From: Aphelidium insulamus
Taxonomy: Eukaryota > Aphelidiomycota > Aphelidea > Aphelidiaceae
Reading direction: 5' to 3'
Assembly (NCBI GenBank): GCA_036784855.1
Contig: JAZDSV010000003.1
Location: 261,501-325,500, forward strand
DNA: 64,000 nt
Each line of letters starts with the position of its first letter. Position 1 is the first letter of the stretch. The position numbers were made by a program, and so were the translations under genes. The notes under the pieces were generated by a model that saw nothing but the letters and a program-made list of their open reading frames with translations, was not told where the DNA came from and ran no database searches. Shown here in pieces: positions 41,345 to 54,278 of the stretch.

Positions 41345-44300
41345 CTAAAGATCTGACTCGGTTTGCGATAGTACACTGAGAATCTCGCCGTTTTCCGTCT
41401 CAGAGATGGACAGGAATCCTTGCGTGGGGTCCAGCGCTTTAATCAAGGACGCATTCGAGAAAAAACACAGACGACCAGTGGTGACTTCATAGATTTCGAT
41501 AAAGTTCTTGCAAAATACCTTCAAATACGGGGCGTTGAAGGCTGCGAATCACATACATATGTAAGCCAAATTGTGGAGAGATGTTTGGTGCCTACCAAAT
41601 TTGAGAGCTGATGACTGCCAAGAAAAGTATTTTTCAGTAGTTTGCTCCGTCAATTCTCTCATGTCGGCGCCTAGGTTTATCAAAATTCCCATAGCTTTGA
41701 CGTCAGTTTTGTTCATGCCTACTTGAACGTCACATGCACCACATACTGTTATAGCATAAGAGTATTCTCGAGTCTCCCAACCAAATGCAATCTACCGACA
41801 CAATGTCAGCACCTAGCGCCATTCCGCCGTCCGCAATTTCTATGCAGCACATTAATATCTCTAGGTTCAAGTTAATCTATATGTACCTTTCAGGTCGCCA
41901 TTTTTGGTCTCCAACAAGAAAAACTTTGATCCAATGCCCACTACAACTTGCTTTTTCAGAAAAGTAATGGACTTGCAATTCGCAGCGTCTGGCACATTGT
42001 ACTCGTTGATCTTCTTGAAGAACTTGGAGACCCCATTGTACTGGTAGAGTGTGAGGGCCTTTTGCGACGCTGTCATCAAATGCAGTGTATCATGCAGCAT
42101 TCCCGTCTGAAACAAGTCCACATTCTTGGCACCGGTGATCTTGGTCAATTTCAGACCAGGTGGCGTGCCAACGTATTCTGGGTCAAACATGTCTCGTAAT
42201 TGTGTTCGGATCCCTTCTAACGGATACGCTTCCATGGACTGGGTTTTACCTACACATTTACCGTGCTGTTCATCGTGAAATGCATGTAATCCTATACCTT
42301 CGATAATCAAGAGTTGGTCAGAGTGCGGCTCAATTGCAATCGGTCCGATTTTGATGTTCTTGAAGCTGGGGCATTCTTGAAACACCGAACTATCATCATT
42401 CGTGGTGGCCAGAATTCCCTCCTCGTTGCTGAAAAGAATGTACTTGTCCAGCGATACTGCCCACTTGTAGTCGATCGTCACCGGCTTGCGTCGGTTTTGC
42501 ACCAAACTAATGGGCAGCGGTTTTAGTCTCTGCAATGCAAACGGCGCCGAGTTAAGCAGCTGTTCTTGCGCTTCATTTAGAACCTGATGCCAAATGTCGC
42601 AGTCTTTGGGCGATGAGGAAATCAGATCAACCAGCTGCTCCGAGTGCGGATCATTGATGGACACAACGCGCGATGGGTCTTTCTGGCCTTGTCGCGGCCG
42701 TTTCAGCGACAATGGTAACGCCTTCTTTGACGACGGCGTGGTCGGCTTTGATGTCTCAGAGGGTGCGGTCGCTGCGCGCCCAATCTCCGCCAGCCACAAA
42801 CTGATCAGCGGCCGGAACAGAATGTACTTCTCGGCCTTGTTAATGGTTTTCAGTTGCGTAACCAGTATGCAATCTTCAAACAAAAAGACATTGACCTTCT
42901 TGTCACTGCACTCCATCTTGCCGCCGTGGAGTATGCGACGTCGTTTTGCATTCAAAAAGTCCACCCCAAGATCGCCGGCCAGATCAACGTCCAGCACTTT
43001 CTGGACCTTTTCAAGTCGCCGACGTTCATCCGCTTCACCGCACTTTTTGTTTATGTAGAGTAGCGTTTCTTGGGACATGCTCTCCGCGTTGGCCAAATCG
43101 GTGAAGTCCGGATTGTCAATCGCAGTGTGCTTCAAGATTCCCTTGATCAGCAGCGGAATCTTTGTTATGCGCTGCATTGGCTTCAGCAAAAAGCTCGCCA
43201 GGTCCATATTGCCAAAGTAAGGATTGCGAGAACATTCCTGCAATTTGATGGCAAACTCAGCGTTCAGGCTCTTCTTTGCGTGAATCAGTGACACTGCATG
43301 TGAGAGGTTGCTGCAGAACGGAGCAAACTGTTTAAACTCTGGAATGTACTTCAACAGTACGTGGCCCAGAGCCGGCACCAGTCCGTTAGACTGTACTTGG
43401 AGCGTGCTTAGCTCGTTTGCCAGCGCGGAGCAAATGCCAGTTATTTCCACCAGGTTTGAAAATATTTCTGAAACCTCTGCTTCAGTGATGACATGAGACT
43501 CGCGCAGAGGCTTCAAGAAATGCTCCACCACCATGCCCATGTCCTCGACAAATGCTCGTTCAGTCTCCACGTACTCGTGTATGCCTTCTTGGCGTTTCTG
43601 CTCCTCCTTGTCAATCATCGAGAGCAATTCATCTCCCACTCGCTTTGTCCACGTGTCATCGAGAGTGGGTGTACGTGAGCGTCGTGCACTACTGCCGACC
43701 GACAAGTCGCTTGCCAACGACATGTTGAAGCGAGAAGATTTCGATATCTCGCTGAGACGCGCCTTCTTGCCGCCGTCACTTTTCGAGGTTTCTGTTGCTG
43801 GCGCATCACCTCGACTGAGAGGTCGCGCACGGGGCGACGACGACCGCAGCTGGCTGCCATTAGACGCAGTCAGGTCGTCATCTTCATAATCCGTCATTGC
43901 AACGACTTCAGCGAAAAACGTGTCCAACTTTTGCACCATACTGGGTTTAACCATGCCAGTCATGCCTGTGGTTTGGTGCCGTGCCTTCCACGAGTCGGGC
44001 TTGGACGAGTCCACGATGAGCAAAATGTCATCCTGCTCTACGGCCAGTTCGTTGCTGCCCGCCTGTGGAGTGTACGACTGCAACGCCACCACAATCATGG
44101 ACCCCTTGGTCTTGCGCTTGTTGCCGCTGACATCATCAACGCTGGCCGCCGACGATTTGCTGTCACGATTTAGCGCGCCCAGGATCAGGCTGTCCGAGTC
44201 GTCGAACGACGGACTCTTTCCATTCGATGATGACACAGATTCGGCGTCCAGCTCTGCCGACAGTATAGAGTGGGGCGTAGCTCGCACCGGAGTGACCCGT

Positions 44301-45720
44301 CTTGCCAACGGAGTTGCTATGGCCGAGGAGCGAATTGACTGCGGAGAGGCGCTAACTGACTTTGCGGCATCAACGTGCGCAGTCTGATCAGGAGCGACGA
44401 TACTTGATGTCACCGATGGTCTGGCGCTAACCGATGGCGACTTAATGGCTATTGCTTGGAGTTCCGGAAGTAGTTGAGGTGCCTCCTTTGTCGTAGCAAG
44501 TGCCGGTTGTGTCCCCTTGGCAGAATCTTCACCTACGACGACAATGCTGCTATCTGTAGTTGTATCCCGTTTCTCCTTGTCAACGGAATTATCCTCCTTC
44601 TTGCCAAGGTCAAGAGGCGGCTCATGATCTCCGCCGTCATTAATCGCCTTCAAGTTGACACTTGATCTCGAGTTGGACAGCGCCTGTCGCAGCAGCGAAG
44701 AGCTCCGGCCAAGACTGTGTGCCGAAGCACTTTTGACCATCGTGGCCGCTTTCACATTCTGGGTGGAGTTTGTGCGCGACAGTGGCACCAGTTGGCGTTC
44801 CTCGGTCTTATTGGCCACACCGTGGTCAGCTACAGCGCTATTGCCACCACTGGCTACTGATTCTCTGGTGCGGACAACTGTAACAGTGGCTTCGACGGCA
44901 TTTGCAGCAATTGTTGTCTGGCTATTGCTGTGTCTATCTGCCACGATCAAATTGTCCAAGCTTCCCGGCTGCGAGACGGAACGCGTAATCTTTGCGTGTT
45001 TCATGGCAAACTCCAATAGTTGCTCATTGGCCGGCGGCTTGCCTCTTGCGGCGGTTGTCGGCATTGGTGCCCCCATGGCAGTGCCGCGCGGAATTGTCGT
45101 CTTGGCGGGCGCAGAATGCTGTGCACCGGGGCTAAACTTTGATGCAGTTGTGTGCGCCACCTAAGAATAAGTAATGGCTACGTAAATACTATGCATACCG
45201 GCACATCCGCGGCTGGCGCTGCCAGAGATGATGCCGCATAAGCCAGCGCCGTACTATTGCTGGTCACCGAGTAGGAGCGGGATTTCGGCTCGCGCGACAC
45301 TGGACGCGAAGACGCCGAAGAAGTCGCCGACGGCTGTTGTCCAGGATTAGAGCTGTTGCGCGGCATAGTTGCCGTAACGGATGCACCATCAGCGTTGAAG
45401 GGGAGCGAACCACCGCTGAAAGAGCCGCGATATTGAGGACGCGCGACATTCTCCGACGCTGCCGCCTCCGTCGTAGGGGCGGTAACAGGCTGCTTGGCAG
45501 ATGCCGCGGTGAGAGTCCCATCGCGTTTCAAGTGTTCTGCCAACAGGCCCGTGTTGCGCAGTTTGAACAGTGGCAGCAGGACAGTTGGCTCGGCGGGGGC
45601 ATCACTGCCACTCAACTTCAGAATGTCTGTGCGTGCTGCCTGCGATGTCGCAGCACGCTGTTGGTGTGGCGTTCCCGCTGCATCAGGCCCGCGGAAATCC
45701 ACGATCTTTGCAATGGGCAT
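41345..45720 (-). CDS. Rho GTPase exchange factor with SH3, DH, PH-like and CNH domains
   Basis: About 1,380 residues, start ATG 45720 (MPIAKIVDF), stop 41345. A 5' intron (about 45198-45161) joins ADVP to VAHTTASKF. A long Ser-rich N-terminal half is followed by an SH3 domain (MIVVALQSYTPQAGSNELAVEQDDILLIVD, about 44100-43940) and a DH domain from about 43610 (IHEYVETERAFVEDM to FLLKPMQRITKIPLLIKGIL). A PH-like region with VFLFEDCILVTQL and a C-terminal citron-homology (CNH) domain come next (YKWAVSLDKYILFSNEEGILAT through GSKFFLLETKNGDLK). Three to four small 3' exons complete CNH (ILLCYN, FNAPYLKVFCKNFIEIYE). This layout is that of Rom2/Rgf-type GEFs that activate Rho1 in cell-wall integrity signalling. 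The 3' exon borders are approximate. Confidence 0.8.
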
Positions 45721-45821
45721 ATCGTGTGTGGCGCAGTGTGAGTGTCGTGGATAAAAAGGAGTGCGCAGGCCCTGCTCTATTTTTAGCACACAACTATCAA
45801 GTAACATAGAATGAAGAAATG

Positions 45822-47033
45822 CTATTTATTGAGCACAGTGTCACGTAGCAGCGTTCGACAAACATTCCAGTCGGTGCCATGGGTCCGTATTAGTGCAGTC
45901 AAGTTACTTGACAGCGTTGGCTGAAATCCATATGTGCATTTCAGTATCCGTGACGCGTTCAGAGGTGGAAAGGTCCTCAACAGTTTCATCGGGCTGCGCG
46001 AGTGTTTCAGTCAGCAAAATCTCTGTTCACCAAAGCATCGTACCTTGGGTGAAGCAAGATTGCATCACGCATAAGCAAGATCTGTGCAGTCACCAGCAAG
46101 ATGTTTGTGTGGAAACCGTTGGTTATCAGCACATCCCACAGCAGGACAGCTTGATCCAGCGGGGGAATGCCGGCGCAGAATGTCATAACGGCTATACACA
46201 CACAGTTAGCAATACACGTGATATTTACACAAGTGCACTCACGCATAAAAGCATACATCTCTGGCGAGAGACGATGTTTCAGCAAGCACCCATACAACTC
46301 AGAGTCCACCTCCTTGAGCACGCGAGCCACCAGCTGCCGTCATATTTAATACCATACATAATTGTACAATACATCAGCACTCTTACCGCAGCCCCGGCAT
46401 GTACACCCTCCAGCTGTGGCTGGACATACATGGGACAGACGTGGGTGATGAAATTGTCCAGCGCAAAGAATGCATCCAACTCCGGCATGCAGAATAGAAA
46501 CATGCCGGCCATGACATTCATGCCTTGCACATATGAGAACTCCAACTTATCCGCGGCTGCAAACGATCAAAGATAGTTATATAGTGCAAGATATATATGT
46601 ATATGCTGCACTCACGGTGGCCAGTGCGGTAATGGTTCCACACGCATGCATTAAGCACGCGGATAAGGCGGGCATCAGGTACCCTGTCGTGATATGTTGT
46701 GTCATGCCGAAATGTACGGTGGATATCATTGTAAATCTTGTCAAACAGGGGGCAAGGGCCGCGGCACACTAGCCGGAAGTATGTGTCGGCATTGACGCAC
46801 TCGGCAGTGACGCCCAAACACAGCGTCCATATGCCATGCCGTGTGGTCGAATCCCACTGACTTGCTGGAACAGCGAAGTTAGCGTAGGCGACGGACTGTC
46901 GCACGGCATTGCCCAGTCTGTCGAGCTCTTGGCACCACTGTTTAGCGCACAGTGTCTTATATGCACCGCTCGACTGTTGCTGCTGATCCAACAGCGACTG
47001 GAATATCACAGCACTGGCTGTCTCTGTTTCCAT
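45822..47033 (-). CDS. BUB2: Bub2-like TBC-domain GTPase-activating protein
   Basis: Bub2 with Bfa1 is the GAP for the spindle-pole GTPase Tem1 and restrains mitotic exit or septation. The gene starts at ATG 47033 and ends at the TAG at 45822, with about four introns. Landmarks: ATGGAAACAG start, RHGIWTLCLG, the exon FSYVQGMNVMAGMFLFCMPELDAFFALDNFITHVCPMY, VDSELYGCLLKHRLSPEMYAF, TFCAGIPPLDQAVLLWDVLITNGFHTNILLV, and the last exon SPMKLLRTFPPLNA reached through a 54-base intron with donor gtacga. YVQGMNV and the Bub2-specific SPMKLLRTFPPL ending support the name over other TBC proteins. The arginine-finger motif near the start is not clear by eye. Confidence 0.8.
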
Positions 47034-47774
47034 GATGCACACACAGTGAACACGATGTGGAATGGAAATTCAACTACAAACAACATGAGTATACATATGT
47101 GGACTCTAGTCGTGTGTCATATACAAGATTCGTTCTTCGACGTGCATAGAGTATCACGGCATTAATTTCGGATGTTATGGATAAATGTGGGTGAGCTTAT
47201 GTAGCATAAAGATAATTTTGATAGATTTTATCATAATTACCTTCTCTCTTGCGGCTCTCCTTAGCTTCCGTTCGATGAAGAATAATTATGGCACAAGTTG
47301 GGCACTTTTTTTTAAAGATCCTTTGGACAAGCAGATGTATATTGTTAGCAGACTGTATCATTTTCTACAGACAAGTACACCACACATATATACTTGCATA
47401 AACAAAAACAAACATCAATACATAAATACACATCGGCTCATATACAGAGTGCATATATATATACCGAGAGTATAATGTGTTCAGTACACTGTACAAAGGA
47501 AACAAAACAAATTGCCGAACAGTGCAGGCTATGACGCAACTGTGTCCAAGCTTATCCAACGCCAATTTTTTTTCTCTTGTCTTCAATTTTGGGCGGCCCT
47601 CGACGTCCGAGGTGCACGCACGCGCACTCTCCACAGCCACCCGCTCTCCCTCGCTGAATACTGCATACCGTGTTATTCTGCTGGACAGCTCTACTCGAGC
47701 ACCCACTCGATCCGCCGCACAAATTTTGCACTGCACCGCGCCCGCAGATACACAGACCAGATACACAGAGTGTC
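47034..47774. promoter_or_regulatory. Divergent promoter region, BUB2-like and hybrid kinase
   Basis: 740 AT-rich bases between divergent starts, with no convincing frame. tatatatataccgagag (about 47452-47468) is TATA-like but lies 300 bases from the kinase ATG. A pyrimidine-rich tract follows (about 47560-47660). Confidence 0.45.
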
Positions 47775-50583
47775 ATGGCGCAGTCTCACTGCATGTGTGC
47801 ATTGTATCGAGAGGCGCTGGACGCCATTATGGACGCCATATCCATCGAGGATCCAGTGACCAAGAAGCCGCTATTCCAGAATCGGGCATGGCGTCACTGG
47901 GATCGGGCCAGGCAGCGCAAACTGCGCCGCGACCTGCGAGAATTGTCTACGCTCTCACTGTCGGTTGATGGAGTGACAACAGCCAAGGCAGATGAGCAGT
48001 TGTCACAGCTGCTTAAGCAGCTAGGAGGCAATCATGCGGCACCGTGCGACGCTACCACCACCACCAGTACCACCAACAATCAAGGCCAGAACTACAAGTA
48101 CATCAACAACTATAACAGCAGCAACAACCTCAATAATAACAAGAGCTCCATTGATGTTATCTCGCATGATATGGTCACCATGAATGGGTCGCTGTGTGAT
48201 GCCGAGACCGACGACGAAGACATTGATGAGGACGACGAGGAGCTTGCGGAACGCGACGCCAACCAGCTCGAAGCCTTCTACGATGATCGCCTGGTACCGC
48301 TGGGTGGCGGCCAGGCGCTGATGACCATGAAGGAGTTGCGAGTGGAGGAATCGGCGTGTCGAATCCTGCACCACATGCCCACCATCGTGTCGGTGACGGA
48401 CGAGAGCGGCCGGCTGCGCTACGTCAACAAACAATGCACCGACTATTTGGGATTGACGCTAGCGGATTTTCGGCGGATGGCGCGCAGAAACGTGGATTTC
48501 GGCGCAAAAGCCATTCACCCGGAGGACAGAGAGCTCGTGAAGAGTATCTGGTCACAGGCGTTCAAAACTGGCGAGGCCATGGAGATGGAATTCCGGTATC
48601 AATCTGCGCGCGATGGCCAGTACCGATGGTTTCTCACGCGTGCCGTTCCCGTCCGTACGTGGCATCTACATGTGGATTGTAATTTGAATTTTACAATTAT
48701 ATACTAATAGCTTGCAGGGGATCAGAAGGGACATATAACTCAGTGGATCGGGTCCGCCACTGATATTCACTACGCCAAGACAATTGAAGCAGATTTGCGA
48801 CAGACAGAGAAGCAGTTGGATGCAGATCAGCGACTGCTGAAAACGGTGCTGGCACAGCTCCCCGTGGGCATGAAGGCAGCGCACGCTCCGTCCGGTGAGA
48901 TATTTCTACGCAACGACAAAATGTCTGAAATGTGGGGCGTGCCATCGCGTGATCGTACCATGTGGCGCAAAGTTAGCGAGTACGTCAACTGGCCTGGCTA
49001 CCATCCGGACGGGTCGCGGTACAAGGCAATGGACTGGCCGCTTGCGCGGACCATCGTTCACGGCGAGGTTGTCGTGGACGAGGATATCAATGTGGATCTG
49101 GCCGGCAACAGGCGCGGGGTACTGCGTATCAATTCTGCACCGGTGCGCGGCAGTGACGGCACCATTATCGCTGGTGTCATGACGGCCGAAAATGTGACCG
49201 AGAGACTCAAGGCCGACGCGGAGCGCACACGGCTCATGGCCAGCGAGCAGGCGGCGCTGGAGTCCGTGCGTTTAAAGTCGGAATTTCTGGCCAACATGTC
49301 GCACGAAATCCGCACCCCGCTCAATGGTGTCATCGGCATGGTGGATCTACTGATGGAGACGAAGCTCACGCGTGAACAAATCGATTTTGCCGACACGATA
49401 AAAAAGAGCGGCACTCTGCTCTTGACCGTCATCAATGACATTTTGGATTTTTCCAAGGTCGAGGCCGGCAAATTAAAGCTGGAACATAGCGCGTTCCTGC
49501 TGCGTGACGCCATCAAAGTCATTGACTGCTTGATGCAGCCGCAGGCCGGCAAGAAAGGCATTGAGTTAAAATTTCAAGTCGAGTCCACCGTGCCCGACAT
49601 GGTCATTGGTGATCCGGGACGCCTAAAACAAATCCTTTTTAATCTGGTGGGGAACTCGATAAAGTTTACAGGATTCGGCAGAGTTGATGTACATGTCACC
49701 TCCAAGGGCATAAGCGACAACCAGCTGATGCTTGAAATAGCCGTCAGCGACACGGGAATAGGTACGTGCGTATTCGTTTTTATTTGTTGTAGCGGCGCGT
49801 GTTACCTCCCAGGAATGTCCAAGGAGACGTTGTCGCATCTGTTCCAGCCATTCACGCAAGCCGACTCTTCTACGACGAGGATGTATGGCGGCACGGGCCT
49901 TGGACTGTCCATATGCAAGGGCCTGGTGGAGTTGATGAATGGCAGGATAACGGTCACGTCCACAGAGGGCATGGGGTCAACATTTGATGTGACGATACAA
50001 CTCACCGAGCGCACACCATCTCCAGACTGCGGTAATGGGAACGGTCTGGCTTTGAACGGTAGCAATGGAGCTCACTCTTCGAACGACTCTCCGCCCGCGT
50101 ACGGCGATGTTAAAGTCCTGGTTGCCGAGGACAACCCCATTAACCAGGCTGTCATCACGCGAGTACTGCGCAAACTAGGCGTGGAAGAGGTCTGTCTGGC
50201 CGAAAACGGGCAAAAGGCGTTTCATTTTTTCATGCAGCGCCCGGAGAACTTTTTCGACTTTGCCTTGAGTATGTCATGCCAATTACATGTGATATTATTT
50301 TAAATCTCTTGGCCTAGTGGACTGCCAGATGCCTGTTATGGACGGCTATGAGGCCACCAGGCTTATTCGCAAGTTTGAAACCGAGCACAATTACCCTCGA
50401 CGTCTACCGATAATTGCATTGACTGCCAGCGCCATGAAGTCGGATGTGGACGCCTGTTTAGCCGCGGGAATGGACGATCATGTGGCCAAACCATTCTCGC
50501 ACGCCATCATTGCCAGTGTGCTGCTGCGTTACTCGCGCGCACAACAGGCAACTGCTGCCACCAATCTGGATCATCCGCCTTGA
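47775..50583 (+). CDS. Soluble hybrid histidine kinase with PAS domains and receiver
   Basis: Four exons; introns near 48656-48717, 49761-49812 and 50268-50317 keep frame. After a poorly conserved Asn-rich N-terminus come a PAS domain (ILHHMPTIVSVTDESGRLRYVNKQ, with its PAC tail) and a second PAS-like domain (LAQLPVGMKAAHAPSGEIFLRNDKM). The kinase core has the H-box SHEIRTPLNGVIGM (phospho-His), N-box NLVGNSIKFT, G1 DTGIG and G2 GGTGLGLSI. The C-terminal receiver has the acidic pair in VAEDNPINQ, the phospho-Asp in MDCQMPVMDGYEATR, and the Lys in KPFS. No membrane segment, so a cytoplasmic sensor. Such kinases pass phosphate through an HPt protein to response regulators. The input signal is unknown. 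Confidence 0.9.
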
Positions 50584-51093
50584 ATCTACTCGCAATTATA
50601 CAGCCGTGAAGGAACGCCTACAACGCCAGTTTCATGTACTGATGTCTCAACCATGATGCACCATTCGACATAATGCCCTGACCGACTCAAGTCTGCCGCG
50701 GCAACACACGCATGCCGCCACCAATTGGCAGCGGCGCTCATGCCGCATGTCCAAGCCCGACTACAGCCTCTCCGCAATATTTAAGCAATATAGAACATTA
50801 CACTGGTCTTGTACTTGATGTATCTGTACACTTGTCTCTAACTCCATCAGGTATACACTGGTTCCACAATTTATGGAACTACATAGTGTGTTATGGACCA
50901 TAAACCTCACCGACAACTGTGATCGTTGGACGTTGTTTTCGCAGACCCTATCCAATGAAATGTACTTCGCGAATATATCATTAAGTGGTGTAAGGAAAAG
51001 AGTAGCCCCCCGAGAGTGATAGATATAAGTGACATAAGTGTTTACTTGGAACCATTGTAGGCCGAGAGGCATCTGTACAGACAATCACAAATT
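50584..51093. promoter_or_regulatory. Intergenic region before COQ6
   Basis: 510 bases, no convincing frame on either strand. It holds the hybrid-kinase 3' end and the COQ6 promoter; no clear motif. Confidence 0.45.
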
Positions 51094-52796
51094 ATGCAAG
51101 CGGCATTCGATGCCGTGGTGGTGGGCGGCGGGATGGCCGGCGGTGCCATGGCTTCCCTTCTCGGTATGCAGGCATTACACAACATTTATATATGAGCTTA
51201 TTCGTTCAGCCAAGTTTTGCCGCGTGGCCATCGTGGACAGCGCCAAGGGTGTGCCGGTCAAAGCTGCCGCTGCCTATTCCAACCGCGTCAGTGCCCTGAC
51301 ACCCGCGTCCGTGTCTCTGCTACGCCGTAAGCCTCTACGTATTGTGTAGCCTGCTAGTCTAGTGGTAATATGACACCAGGGGCTGGCGTGTGGGACCGCG
51401 TGGACATTGCGCGAGTGCAGCCCTTTACGCGCATGCACGTGTCGAGTGGCGATGATGGCGCCGGAAGGAGAGCGACTCACGGCAGTCAATTGCAGTTCAA
51501 TACTGAGGTCCCGCACAGCGCCATTGGCTCCATTGTGGAGAACGACCAGCTGGTGCACGCGATGGCCACTCACCTGGACGAGGTTGTCGCACAGCAGCAG
51601 CACCAGCATCCAGGCGCCCACGTTGCGGTGTATCGCGGCCATTCCGTGACCGCACTGGACCTGCCCGGTGTTGCAGTGGCCGGCGCTGAACTCTGCCAGC
51701 ACACCGCCACGGAGTCCAGTGACAATCTAATGGACCCATTCCGTCTGGTCAGTGTCACACTGGACAACGGCACCGTCCTTCGCACCCAGCTGGTCATTGG
51801 AGCTGATGGCGCCAACTCGTTTGTGCGGCGATGTGCCGGCATCGCGGCCGATGGCTGGGACTATGGGCAGCGTGGACTGGTGGCCACACTGCAGACAGAC
51901 GGCAGCGCCACCGGACCAGTGACGGCGTGGCAAAAGTTTTTGTACACGGGGCCGGTGGCGCTCCTGCCGCTGGCTGGCGGTCACCACTCGTCTCTGGTGT
52001 GGTCACTGCCGCCCCATTTGGCCCAGCGCGTGCATAAGATGGAACCCCGGGACTTTTGCCGTCTGCTGAACGCTGCGCTGCGCCTACCCGATGCCGATGT
52101 GCAGTACTATTTGAAATGCATCCAACCAGATGGCAATGTGGACGGCATGACGGAAGACGATGTGGCGTGGCGGCTGTCGGTGCATATATCACCGTCACAG
52201 TCCGCTGCTGCGGTGCCAACCGTGTTGTCTGTCCAGGATGGAAGCCGAGCCTCATTCCCGCTCCGATTCCGCAAGGCATTCAGCTACACGGCGCCCCGAG
52301 TTGCTCTCATAGGGCAAGTAGTACACGGACAGTATACATTGCACAAATTCATCGTCTCTGATGGCTGGCAGAGATGCGGCGCACGTGATACACCCCATGG
52401 CCGGTCAGGGAATCAACCTTGGCTTTGGCGACATTGAGAGTTTGGGTCGGGTGCTGCGCGCAGCCAAGGACACTGGCGGAGATCTGGGCAGTGAGACGGT
52501 GTTGTCGCAGTACAGTCGCGATCGCATGCTGCCCAACCTGGCCATGATGTCGGCGGTGGATGGGCTGTGGCGCATATTCCATACCGACAATGCGGTAGTT
52601 ACATCAGCTCGCCATCTTGGAATGAACGCCCTGCAGCGGGTGCCTCTCCTTAAAGTGCGTTGTATTAATCATGTAGCCCTTATTGGTGTCTATATTCTGT
52701 ATGCTCTGTATTTGCTATTGTATTCTGTATGCTCAGGTGTATAGTTGCATGAAGTGTGTTGAAGCAGTGTGTACTTATATATATGACACCAATTGA
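51094..52796 (+). CDS. COQ6: Ubiquinone biosynthesis FAD monooxygenase Coq6
   Basis: Coq6 is the mitochondrial flavin monooxygenase that hydroxylates the ring of the coenzyme Q precursor at C5. Five exons. Exon 1 has the FAD dinucleotide motif DAVVVGGGMAGGAMASLL. Exons 2-3 continue with VAIVDSA, YSNRVSALTPASVSLL and, later, VIGADGANSFVRR (the second FAD motif). The GD-motif [26 protein letters not shown] is rebuilt across an intron at 52314-52371 that uses a GC donor (gcaagt). The tail RHLGMNALQRVPLLK is typical; the last 20 residues after the final intron (52655-52736) are not conserved and the end is uncertain. No strong mitochondrial presequence is visible at the ATG at 51094, so a further upstream start is possible. 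Confidence 0.9.
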
Positions 52797-52889
52797 CACG
52801 GGTAGGACCGCATAATGCAGTTTGCAATGGGTGTTCAATAAACGCATACATGGTTTATCCATTAACGGTCTGCATATATTGTGTACCAC

Positions 52890-53110
52890 ATAGCTGCTAT
52901 GTATGCAGTAAATAGATAGCTGCTGTCTGCGTTTGTTGTATACTAGTTTGCTTTGTATGTAGTAATACATAGCAAGGGAACATCGCTGCTATGTAGCATA
53001 TTCAGCGCAGGAGTACATAGCTGCTCTGTATGTAGTAAATACATAGCAAGAGAACATAGCTGCATGTATGTAGTAATACATAGCAAGAGAACATAGCTTC
53101 TATTATGTAC
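52890..53110. repeat. Tandem palindrome-bearing repeat
   Basis: Four or five imperfect copies of a roughly 40-base unit (tatgtagtaaatacatagcaagagaacatagctg and variants). Each contains a small palindrome tatgtagtaatacata. It lies between COQ6 and a membrane-protein gene, in an otherwise featureless 390-base gap. Confidence 0.75.
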
Positions 53111-53185
53111 ACAACATGTAGTACACAACATATGTACACGTGAATGAGCCTCTGACTTCACGCTGTACACAATACAACTTTGACA

Positions 53186-54082
53186 ATGCGCGTATGGCTC
53201 TTTCAAGCAGCGCATGGCGTATACGCCGCCACACACACCCATCTGCTGCACAGGTGCTGCGGGCGTGCCACTGCACAGCGGAATAGTAGTAGCAGTACCA
53301 CATGGACGATTCCCGCAGTTTGGGGCGTGGTGTCGGTGGTGCTGGCGGGACTTGTATGGGATAATTGCGTTCGAGCGCTATCCCCATCGCTGTTGCCACC
53401 ATTCGCCACGACAATCTACAGCCCGGATGAGCACGGTTATGACGCTGTTGGCTATCGGCTGTGTCGGGGCGGCACGTGCCTGTCGCTCTTTCTCCACGAT
53501 ACCACCACTGCGGGCCTGTTGTTGGTGGCCAGCTGGCTGTGCGCGGCCATGCTACAGGGCGGCGTTCGCAACTCCAGTCGCGGTATATCGTGGCTCGTAA
53601 CTGCGCTCCATGCTGTGGCTGTATTTTGTGCGCTGGCTGGGCTGGCAGACAATTTGCTGTGGTCGCAGCCGTGCTGGCATCTCGCGCTCACCGATTCTTA
53701 CGGTGGCGTGCGTCTTTTGCGCTACGTTGGCGGTGGCGATAGTGCATCACCGTGGCCGCTGCCCATACCACCGGCACTGCTGACCATACTATTATCGCTG
53801 CTGGCGTTTATGGGTATCAGCGTGGCACAGTGGTGGTGGTCGCAGCGACACGGTGGCACCAACAGTGGCCGTCAAGCTGGCGTCACGGTGCTTATGCTGG
53901 TGGCTACGGTGGCTGCCAGTGCAGTGCTAGTGCCACCGCCAGTCGGCGCACCAGAGACGCCACTCAACTACGCGAAACTGGTGCTGGCCAATGCCGTTGA
54001 AGGGCTGTTCATGCACGCTGTGTACCGCTGTGTGGACGCTGAATTTCCTGCTCCTATTGCACATACGTACATTAAAGTTTGA
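53186..54082 (+). CDS. Multi-pass membrane protein, function unknown, about 298 aa
   Basis: Single exon. At least five hydrophobic stretches: WGVVSVVLAGLVW (about residue 45), TTAGLLLVASWLCAAML (about 110), WLVTALHAVAVFCALAGL (about 140), PPALLTILLSLLAFMGISVA (about 200) and VTVLMLVATVAASAVLV (about 235). Loops are polar, with few charged residues inside the membrane. No transporter or receptor signature is recognised. The ATG at 53186 gives the first good context; an in-frame non-ATG start lies upstream. Confidence 0.6.
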   Translation: MRVWLFQAAHGVYAATHTHLLHRCCGRATAQRNSSSSTTWTIPAVWGVVSVVLAGLVWDNCVRALSPSLLPPFATTIYSPDEHGYDAVGYRLCRGGTCLSLFLHDTTTAGLLLVASWLCAAMLQGGVRNSSRGISWLVTALHAVAVFCALAGLADNLLWSQPCWHLALTDSYGGVRLLRYVGGGDSASPWPLPIPPALLTILLSLLAFMGISVAQWWWSQRHGGTNSGRQAGVTVLMLVATVAASAVLVPPPVGAPETPLNYAKLVLANAVEGLFMHAVYRCVDAEFPAPIAHTYIKV

Positions 54083-54278
54083 AGTTGTCATCTGACGCAC
54101 TTGATGTTGTCTCAGTAGTGAAATATGTGCACATACAGCAAGATCTCACTTTCTTGCCTGTGCTGTGAATGTTTATGACAGTGTGAAATAAGACTTCTAG
54201 AACATCTAAGTGGCGCAGCAGTTCACACGTTCATCGCACTGCATTTCATCTAGCACGCGCTCTCTTCTCTGCGGCAAT

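Noticed and set aside
52890-53110. CRISPR-like array
   Set aside because: Units are imperfect tandem copies without unique spacers, in a eukaryotic nuclear context.
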